Of a stretch of DNA of 64,000 nucleotides, positions 54,035-64,000 are shown one piece after another. This DNA is from Anisodus tanguticus (taxonomy: Eukaryota; Streptophyta; Magnoliopsida; Solanales; Solanaceae), in NCBI GenBank assembly GCA_034509755.1, contig CM067548.1:13282018-13346017 (forward strand), in the 5' to 3' direction. Under the pieces are notes generated by a model. The model worked only from the letters and a program-made list of their open reading frames with translations, searched no databases and was not told the DNA's origin. Each line of letters opens with the position of its first letter. The first letter of the stretch is position 1. Position numbers and translations under genes: made by a program.

Positions 54035-57000
54035 TTTCCATAATCTCATACGTGTTCTTATCCTTCAAGCCCCTTAGGCCCACATCATATCCATACCACA
54101 CTCAAATAAATATCACAGAACAATGAGTTTATGAATGTAAATGACCATATAAGGGAAGATATCATGATACAATGAGATGTAACAAAATAAGTGTTGAATT
54201 ATCAAATGCTTTCAATAATTCAATACACATACACAATCTAAGATATCCTATCGAAACCATGTGTGATGAGTAAATATATCAAGCAATTATGACAATAAGC
54301 CCACATATGGCAATAAGCCCAAATAATCAGCAATCGGAACCAGCGCGAGGCTGATTCCCCAAACCCCATCATCACAGTTCAAAACCAGTACCCACTCAAA
54401 CATTCATCACAAATGTTTGATACAGACCCCCAAACAAGCCCAATACTTTTCAATAATTATAACATTTTCTGCACTTCTATCGAAGTCTCGAAAAGCTAAA
54501 CCGTAGCCTACCTTGGTGTCGAACAGGTGCGCCTATAATCAGGCTCAAGTGATAGCATTGCCTTTCATTGGCGCCTTGTGATAATCGAAGGTGATCCACG
54601 AATATACTACTCATTAATATAAGTTTTACACAAAATAAGGACATAACCTTTAACAAAGCAAGACTACAAATATCAACCCCGGGACCACTTCACCAAGACT
54701 CAAACATTAATACCTAAAGACTATTAATACATACTAGATAATCATATCCTTAAGTTAATTGAAAAGCTAAATACATTTGAACCCTCAATTGAACGATAAT
54801 CAAAAAGCTCCAATTTGAAATCCTAAAAATATTCCCGAATTGAAAATAGTTTTTTACACTTAATTTAGGACATAAAACATGATAATCTAACATAATCCAC
54901 ACCTAATTCATGATATTAGTACAAATTGATCCATAAACCCCCATTAAAATGAATAACAGAGTTCTCTTAATCTCCAAATAACTTACAATAATTTTTTCCC
55001 AACATACTAACACACTACATCACCATTAATAAATTTAGAAATATAAACTTAAGTTATAAATGAAAGAATCTCTTACCCCAAGGTTGAAATTGCTGCTAGG
55101 GTTTTCAAAATTCACCAGCTGACGCTAGTCTTGAGGTTTTCCATTTTGGGAAAGAGAATTATGACCTAAAGAATATTATAGGACACCTGATATAGTACTT
55201 CCGCCCCAGCAGAATCGACTCCGCTGGAACACGTTGAGCCGGTGTCACTTGACACCTCCCCTCTACTACGGTATATTCGTCGGATCATGGAGCCTAGGTT
55301 TTGGCTGTAATAATATCATGTTGCAGACGTGCAACTCCTTTCCCCGCGTATCAATATAATCTCAGTGTTTCCATAATCTCATAAGTGTTCTTATCCTTCG
55401 AGCCCCTTAGGCCCACATCATATCTATACCACACTCAAATAAATATCACAGAACAATGAGTTTATGAATGTAAATGACCATATAAGGCAAGATATCATGA
55501 TACAATGAGATGTAACAAAATAAGTGTTGAAATATCAAATGCTTTCAATAATTCAATACACATACACAATCTAAGATATCCTATCGAAACAATGTGTGAT
55601 GAGTAAATATATAAAACAATTATGGCGACAAGCGCAAATATGGCAACAAGCCCAAATAATCAGTAGTCGGAACCAGCACGAGGCTGATTACCCAAACCCC
55701 ATCATCATAGTTCAACACCAGTATCCACTCAAACATTCATCACAAATGTTTGATACAGACCTCCAAACAAGCCCAATACTCCTCAATATTTATAACTTCT
55801 TCTGCACTTCTATCGAAGTCTCGAAAAGCTAAACCGTAGCCTACCTTGGTGTCGAATAGGTGCGCCTATAATCAGGCTCAAGTGATAGCATTGCCCTTCA
55901 TTGGCGCCTTGTGATAATCGAAGGTGATCCACGAATATACTACTCATTAATATAAGTTTTACACAAAATAAGGACATAACCTTTAACGATGCAGGACTAC
56001 AAATATCAACCCCGTGCCCACTTCACCAAGACTCGAACATTAATACCCAAAAACCATTAATACATACTAGATAATCATATCCTTAAGTTAATTGAAAAAC
56101 TGAACACATTTGAACCCTCAATTGAACGATAATCAAAAAGCTCCAATTTGAAATCCTAGAATCTTCCCTAATTGAAAAAAGATTTTTATACTTAATTTAG
56201 GACTTACAACATGATAATCTAACATAATCCACTCGTAATTCATGATATTAGTACAAATTGATCCATAAACCTCCATTAAAATCAATAACAGAGTTCTCTT
56301 AATCTCCAAATAACTTACAATAAGTTTTTCCCAACTTACTAACACACTACATCACCATTAATAAACTTAGATATATAAACTTAGGTTATAAATGAAAGAA
56401 TCTCATACCCCAAGGTTGAAATTACTCCTAGGATTTTGAAAATACTCCAAGGTGACGCTAGTCTCGAGGTTTTCCATTTTTGGAAAGAGAATTATGACCT
56501 AAAGAATATTATAGGACACCTAATATAGTACTTCCGCCCCAGCGGAATCGACTCCGCTAGAACACGTTGAGCCGGTGTCACTTGACACCTCCCCTCTACT
56601 ACGGAATAATTCGTCGGATCATGGAGCCCAGCTTTTGGTTGTAATAATATCATGTTGCACACGTGCAACTCCTTTCCCCGCGTATCAATATCATCTCAGT
56701 GTTTCCATAATCTCATAAGTGTTCTTATCCTTCAAGCCCCTTAGGCCCACATCATATCCATACCACACTCAAATAAATATCACAGAACAATGAGTTTATG
56801 AATGTAAATGACCATATAAGGCAAGATATCATGATACAATGAGATGTAACAAAATAAGTGTTGAAATATCAAATGCTTTCAATAATTCAATACACATACA
56901 CAATCTAAGATATCCTATCGAAACCATGTGTGATGAGTAAATATATAAAGCAATTATGGCGACAAGCCCAAATATGGCAACAAGCCCAAATAATCAGTAG

Positions 57001-58037
57001 TCGGAACCAAAGCACGAGGCTGATTCCCAAACCCCATCATCATAGTTCAACACCAGTATCCACTCAAACATTCATCACAAATGTTTGATACAGACCCCCA
57101 AACAAGCCCAATACTCCTCAATATTTATAACTTCTTCTGCACTTCTATCGAAGTCTCGAAAAGCTAAACCGTAGCCTACCTTGGTGTCGAACAGGTGTGC
57201 CTATAATCAGGCCCCAGTGATAGCATTGCCCTTCCTTGGCGCCTTGTGATAATAGAAGGTTATCGATGAATATACTACTCATTAATATAAGTCTTACACA
57301 AAATAAGGACATAACCTTTAACAAAGCAAGACTACAAATATCAACCCCGGGCCCACTTCACCAAGACTCGAACATTAATACCCAAAAACCATTAATACAT
57401 ACTAGATAATCATATCCTTAAGTTAATTGAAAAACTGAACACATTTGAACCTTCAATTGAACGATAATCAAAAAGCTCCAATTTGAAATCCTAGAATCTT
57501 CCCTAATTGAAAAAAGATTTTTATACTTAATTTAGGACTTACAACATGATAATCTAACATAATCCACTCGTAATTCATGATATTAGTACAAATTGATCCA
57601 TAAACCTCCATTAAAATCAATAACAGAGTTCTCTTAATCTCCAAATAACTTACAATAAATTTTTCCCAACTTACTAACACACTACATCACCATTAATAAA
57701 TTTAGAAATATAAACTTAAGTTATAAATGAAAGAATCTCTTACCCCAAGGTTGAAATTGCTCCTAGGGTTTTCAAAATACTCCAAGGTGACGCTAGTCTC
57801 GAGGTTTTCCATTTTGGGAAAGAGAATTATGACCTAAAGAATATTATAGGACACCTGATATAGTACTTCCGCCCCAGCGGAATCGACTCTCGCTGGAACA
57901 CGTTGAGGCGGTGTCACTTGACACCTCCCCTCTACTACGGAATAATTCGTCGGATCATGGAGCCCAGCTTTTGGTTGTAATAATATCATGTTGCAGACGT
58001 GCAACTCCTTTCCCCGCGTATCAATATCATCTCAGTG
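54035..58037 (-). repeat. satellite units 6, 7 and 8 (variant B)
   Basis: These three neighbours share GTGTTGAA, CTTTCAATAATTC and AAGATATCCTATCG where most other units have GAGATGAA, CTTTCAAGAATTC and AAGATATCATATCG. Units 6 and 7 also share CGTTGAGCCGGTG at their far end. The same combination recurs in unit 11 (60707-62040). Confidence 0.85.
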
Positions 58038-61000
58038 TTTCCATAATCTCATAAGTGTTCTTATCCTTCAAGCCCCTTAGGCCCACATCATATCCATACC
58101 ACACTCAAATAAATATCACAGAACAATGAGTTTATGAATGCAAATGACCATATAAGGCAAGATATCATGATACAATGAGATGCAACAAAATAAGAGATGA
58201 AATATCAAATGCTTTCAAGAATTCAATACACATACACAATCTAAGATATCATATCGAAACCATGTGTGATGAGTAAATATATAAAGCAATTATGGCGACA
58301 AGCCCAATATGGCAACAAGCCCAAATAATCAGTAGTCGGAACCAGCACGAGGCTGATTCCCCAAACCCCATCATCATAGTTCAACACCAGTACCCACTCA
58401 AACATTCATCACAAATGTTTGATACAGACCCCCAAACAAGCCCAATACTCCTCAATATTTATAACTTCTTCTGCACTTCTATCGAAGTCTCGAAAAGCTA
58501 AACCGTAGCCTACCTTGGTGTCGAACAGGTGCGCCTATAATCAGGCCCCAGTGATAGCATTGCCCTTCCTTGGCGCCTTGTGATAATCGAAGGTTATCCA
58601 CGAATATACTACTCATTAATATAAGTCTTACACAAAATAAGGACATAACCTTTAACAAAGCAAGACTACAAATATCGACCCCGGGCCCACTTCACCAAGA
58701 CTCGAACATTAATACCCAAAAACCATTAATACATACTAGATAATCATATCCTTAAGTTAATTGAAAAACTAAACACATTTGAACCCTCAATTGAACGATA
58801 ATCAAAAAGCTCCAATTTGAAATCCTAGAAATATTCCCGAATTGAAAATAGGTTTTTATACTTAATTTAGGACTTACAACATGATAATCTAACATAATCC
58901 ACTCCTAATTCATGATATTAGTACAAATTGATCCATAAACCTCCATTAAAACCAATAACATAGTTCTCTTAGTCTCCAAATAACTTACAATAAATTTTTC
59001 CCAACTTACTAACACACTACATCACCATTAATAAACTTAGAAATATAAACTTAAGTTATAAATGAACGAATCTCTTACCCCAAGGTTGAAATTGCTCCTA
59101 GGGTTTTGAAAATACTCCAAGGTGACGCTAGTCTCGAGGTTTTCCATTTTGGGAAAGAGAATTATGACCTAAAGAATATTATAGGACACCGATATAGTAC
59201 TTCCGCCCTAACGGAATCGACTCCGCTAGAACCCGCTAAGGCGGTGTCACTTGACACCTTCCCCTCTACTACGGAATAATTCGTCGGATCATGGAGCCCA
59301 GCTTTTGGCTGTTATAATATCATGTTGCAGACGTGCAACTCCTTTCCCCGCGTATCAATATCATCTCAGTGTTTCCATAATCTCATAAGTGTTCTTATCC
59401 TTCAAGCCCCTTAGGCCCACATCATATCCATACCACACTCAAATAAATATCATAGAACAATGAGTTTATGAATGCAAATGACCATATAAGGCAAGATATC
59501 ATGATACAATGAGATGCAACAAAATAAGAGATGAAATATCAAATGCTTTCAAGAATTCAATACACATACACAATCAAGATATCATATCGAAACCATGTGT
59601 GATGAGTAAATATATCAAAAATTATGGCGACAAGCCCACATATGGCAACAAGCCCAAATAATCAAGCGTAGTCGGAACCAAAGCACGAGGTTGATTCCCC
59701 AAACCCCATCATCAAGTTCAACACTAGTACCCACTCAAACATTCATCACAAATGTTTGATACAGACCCCCAAACAAGCCCAATACTCCTAAATATTTATA
59801 ACTTCTTCTGCACTTCTATCGAAGTCTCGAAAAGCTAAACCGTAGCCTACCTTGGTGTCGAACAGGTGCGCCTATAATCAGGCCCCAGTGATAGCATTGC
59901 CCTTCATTGGCGCCTTGTGATAATCGAAGGTTATCCACGAATATACTACTCATTAATATAAGTCTTACACAAAATAAGGACATAACCTTTAACAAAGCAA
60001 GACTACAAATATCGACCCCGGGCCCACTTCACCAAGACTCGAACATTAATACCCAAAAACCATTAATACATACTAGATAATCATATCCTTAAGTTAATTG
60101 AAAAACTAAACACATTTGAACCCTCAATTGAACGATAATAAAAAAAGCTCCAATTTGAAATCTAGAAATATTCCCTAATTGAAAATAGTTTTTATACTTA
60201 ATTTAGGACTTACAACATGATAATCTAACATAATCCACTCCTAATTCATGATATTAGTACAAATTGATCCATAAACCTCCATTAAAATCAATAACAAAGT
60301 TCTCTTAATCTCCAAATAACTTACAATAATTTTTTCCCAACTTACTAACACACTACATCACCATTAATAAACTTAGAAATATAAACTTAAGTTATAAATG
60401 AAAGAATCTCTTACCCCAAGGTTGAAATTGCTCCTAGGGTTTTGAAAATACTCCAAGGTGACGCTAGTCTCGAGGTTTTCCATTTTGGGAAAGAGAATTA
60501 TGACCTAAAGAATATTATAGGACACCGATATAGTACTTCCGCCCCAGCGGAATCGACTCCGCTGGAACCCGTTGAGGCGGTGTCACTTGACACCTCCCCT
60601 CTACTACGGAATAATTCGTCGGATCATGGAGCCCAGCTTTTGGCTGTAATAATATCATGTTGCAGACGTGCAACTCCTTTCCCCGCGTATCAATATCATC
60701 TCAGTGTTTCCATAATCTCATAAGTGTTCTTATCCTTCAAGCCCCTTAGGCCCACATCATATCCATACCACACTCAAATAAATATCACTGAACAATGAGT
60801 TTATGAATGTAAATGACCATATAAGGCAAGATATCATGATACAATGAGATGCAACAAAATAAGTGTTGAAATATCAAATGCTTTCAATAATTCAATACAC
60901 ATACACAATCTAAGATATCCTATCGAAACCATGTGTGATGAGTAAATATATAAAGCAATTATGGCGACAAGCCCAAATATGGCAACAAGCCCAAATAATC

Positions 61001-63371
61001 AGTAGTCGGAACCAGCACGAGGCTGATTCCCCAAACCCCATCATCATAGTTCAACACCAGTACCCACTCAAACATTCATCACAAATGTTTGATACGGACC
61101 CCCAAACAAGCCTAATACTCCTCAATATTTATAACTTCTTCTGCACTTCTATCGAAGTCTCGAAAAGCTAAACCGTAGCCAACCTTGGTGTCGAACAGGT
61201 GCGCCTATAATCAGAGCCAAGTGATAGCATTGCCCTTCATTGGCGCCTTGTGATAATCGAAGGTTATCCACGAATATACTACTCATTAATATAAGTCTTA
61301 CACAACATAAGGACATAACCTTTAACAAAGCAAGACTACAAATATCAACCCCGGGCCCACTTCACCAAGACTCGAACATTAATACCCAAAAACCATTAAT
61401 ACATACTAGATAATCATATCCTTAAGTTAATTGAAAAACTAAACACATTTGAACCCTCAATTGAACGATAATCAAAAAGCTCCAATTTGAAATCCTAGAA
61501 ATATTCCCGAATTGAAAATAGGTTTTTATACTTAATTTAGGACTTACAACATGATAATCTAACATAATCCACTCCTAATTCATGATATTAGTACAAATTG
61601 ATCCATAAACCTCCATTAAAATCAATAACAGAGTTCTCTTAATCTCCAAATAACTTACAATAAATTTTTCCCAACTTACTAACACACTACATCACCATTA
61701 ATAAATTTAGAAATATAAACTTAAGTTATAAATGAAAGAATCTCTTACCCCAAGGTTGAAATTGCTCCTAGGGTTTTGAAAATACTCCAAGGTGACGCTA
61801 GTCTCGAGGTTTTCCATTTTGGGAAAGAGAATTATGACCTAAAGAATATTATAGGACACCTGATATAGTACTTCCGCCCCAGCGGAATCGACTCCGCTGG
61901 AACACGTTGAGCCGGTGTCACTTGACACCTCCCCTCTACTACGGAATATTCGTCGGATCATGGAGCCCAGCTTTTGGCTGTAATAATATCATGTTGCAGA
62001 CGTGCAACTCCTTTCCCCGCGTATCAATATCATCTCAGTGTTTCCATAATCTCATAAGTGTTCTTATCCTTCAAGCCCCTTAGGCCCACATCATATCCAT
62101 ACCACACTCAAATAAATATCACAGAACAATGAGTTTATGAATGTAAATGACCATATAAGGCAAGATATCATGATACAATGAGATGCAACAAAATAAGAGA
62201 TGAAATATCAAATGCTTTCAAGAATTCAATACACATACACAATCCAAGATATCATATCGAAACCATGTGTGATGAGTAAATATATCAAGCAACTATGGCG
62301 ACAAGCCCACATATGGCAACAAGCCCAAATAATCAGTAGTCGGAACCAAACACGAGGTGATTCCCCAAACCCCATCATCATAGTTCAACACAAGTATCCA
62401 CTCAAACATTCATCACAAATGTTTGATACAGACCCCCACACTAGCCCAATACCCCTCAATATTTATAACTTCTTTTGCATTTCTATCGAAGTCTCGAAAA
62501 GCTAAACCGTAGCATACCTTGTTGTCGAACAGGTGCGCCTATAATCAGGCCCAAGTGATAGCATTGCCCTTCATTGGCGCCTTGTGATAATCGAAGGTTA
62601 TCCACGAATATACTACTCATTAATATAAGTCTTACACAAAATAAGGACATAACCTTTAACAAAGCAAGACACAAATATCGACCCCGGGCCCACTTCACCA
62701 AGACTCGAACATTAATACCCAAAAACCATTAATACATACTAGATAATCATATCCTTAAGTTAATTGAAAAACTAAACACATTTGAACCCTCAATTGAACG
62801 ATAATCAAAAAGCTCCAATTTGAAATCCTAGAAATATTCCCTAATTGAAAATAGGTTTTTATACTTAATTTAGGACTTACAACATGATAATCTAACATAA
62901 TCCACTCCTAATTCATGATATTAGTACAAATTGATCCATAAACCTCCATTAAAATCAATACAGAGTTCTCTTAATCTCCAAATCACTTACAATAATTTTT
63001 CCCAACTTACTAACACACTACATCACCATTAATAAACTTAGAAATATAAACTTAAGTTATAAATGAAAGAATCTCTTACCCCAAGGTTGAAATTGCTCCT
63101 AGGGTTTTGAAAATACTCCAAGGTGACGCTAGTCTCGAGGTTTTCCATTTTGGGAAAGAGAATTATGACCTAAAGAATATTATAGGACATCTGATATAGT
63201 ACTTCCGCCCAGCGGAATCGACTCCGCTGGAACCCGTTGAGGCGGTGTCACTTGACACCTCCCCTCTACTACGGAATAATTCGTCGGATCATGGAGCCCA
63301 ACTTTTGGTTGTAATAATATCATGTTGCAGACGTGCAACTCCTTTCCCCGCGTATCAATATCATCTCAGTG

Positions 63372-64000
63372 TTTCCATAATCTCATAAGTATTCTTATCC
63401 TTCAAGCCCCTTAGGCCCACATCATATCCATACCACACTCAAATAAATATCACAGAACAATGAGTTTATGAATGCAAATGACCATATAAGGCAAGATATC
63501 ATGATACAATGAGATGCAACAAAATAAGAGATGAAATATCAAATGCTTTCAAGAATTCAATACACATACACAATCCAAGATATCATATCGAAACCATGTG
63601 TGATAAGTAAATATATCAAGAAATTATGGCGACAAGCCCACATATGGCAACAAGCCCAAATAATCAGCAGTCGGAACCAACACGAGGATGATTCCCCAAA
63701 CCCCATCATCATAGTTCAACACAAGTACCCACTCAAACATTCATCACAAATGTTTGATACAGACCCCCAAACTAGCCCAATACTCCTCAATATTTATAAC
63801 TTCTTCTGCACTTCTATCGAAGTCTCGAAAAGCTAAACCGTAGCCTACCTTGGTGTCGAACAGGTGCGCCTATAATCAGGCCCCAGTGATAGCATTGCCC
63901 TTCATTGGCGCCTTGTGATAATCGAAGGTTATCCACGAATATACTACTCATTAATATAAGTCTTACACAAAATAAGGACATAACCTTTAACAAAGCAAGA
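63372..64000 (-). repeat. satellite unit 13 (cut by window end)
   Basis: 629 bp of an ordinary variant-A unit. The array clearly continues to the right. Confidence 0.92.

Larger units (their letters stand above)
47459..64000 (-). repeat. 1.33-kb satellite array, 12 full units plus a partial one
   Basis: Head-to-tail units counted from TTTCCATAATCTCATAAG start at 47459, 48794, 50128, 51462, 52814, 54035, 55368, 56702, 58038, 59372, 60707, 62041 and 63372. Most are 1331-1336 bp. Every complete unit contains TGTCACTTGACACC (first at 48668-48681), an inverted repeat with a 2-bp centre. Read on the minus strand, landmarks match the Gypsy-1 LTR in order and roughly in spacing, so I assign the minus orientation and infer an LTR origin. 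Left units are more diverged than right ones. The array runs off the window. Confidence 0.93.

Noticed and set aside
47618..63836. Recurrent 101-codon plus-strand reading frame (MKYQMLSRIQYTYTIQD...) in many satellite units
   Set aside because: It is open because the units are nearly identical. It is broken or shifted in units 4, 5, 6, 8 and 10, lies antisense to the inferred LTR polarity and resembles no protein I know.

Overview
The window is a repeat-dominated plant nuclear segment with no intact protein-coding gene that I can identify. Copia and Ty3/gypsy LTR retrotransposons, Stowaway-type MITEs, a LINE tail, a Tat-type gypsy element with dual RNase H, and a Na+/Ca2+ exchanger (NCL-like) pseudogene with split exons all point to an angiosperm. 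The style of the long gypsy LTRs suggests a eudicot, probably Solanaceae, but that is inference. I use these names: Copia-1 (1-1310), Gypsy-1 (1601-9207, minus), TRIM-1 (10205-11916, minus), Copia-2 (14851-21398, plus), Copia-3 (21886-26702, minus), Gypsy-2 (27693-36476, plus), Gypsy-3 (27305-38757, minus), Tat-1 (38758-47458, plus) and the 1.33-kb satellite (47459 to window end).

Left third (1-14850): a copia 3' end is followed by Gypsy-1, which has a perfect 5-bp target duplication CCAAG and three internal deletions. Next come exons 2 and 1 of an NCL-like exchanger on the minus strand, broken by one nonsense codon and several small indels. Intron 1 of that pseudogene holds a Stowaway-like MITE, itself invaded by a tandem TRIM (LTR-internal-LTR-internal-LTR) and by a second foldback element. 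A solo-LTR-like block, a LINE 3' fragment and another Stowaway MITE follow.

Middle (14851-47458): Copia-2 and Copia-3 are two copies of one copia family in opposite orientation. Copia-3 has the target duplication TTAAC and a deletion that fuses gag to reverse transcriptase. It sits a few codons before the stop of what looks like a host terminal exon. Gypsy-2 (target duplication ATAAC) is inserted in the LTR of Gypsy-3, and the Gypsy-3 integrase region is in turn interrupted by Tat-1. Tat-1 has lost most of its reverse transcriptase and carries four unrelated tandem-repeat arrays in its 3' untranslated region.

Right (47459-64000): twelve complete head-to-tail units and one partial unit of a roughly 1334-bp satellite, running off the window. 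Each complete unit contains an invariant TGTCA-CT-TGACA junction. Read on the minus strand, each unit is collinear in several landmarks with the LTR of Gypsy-1, including a splice-donor-like motif also present in the LTRs of Gypsy-2 and Gypsy-3. My best reading is that the satellite is a tandem array of LTRs, possibly amplified from a circular LTR-LTR form, adjoining the repeat-rich 3' UTR of a Tat element. That is the most interesting signal here.

All coding material described is decayed. No expression, copy-number or database evidence was available, so lineage names rest on recognisable motifs only.
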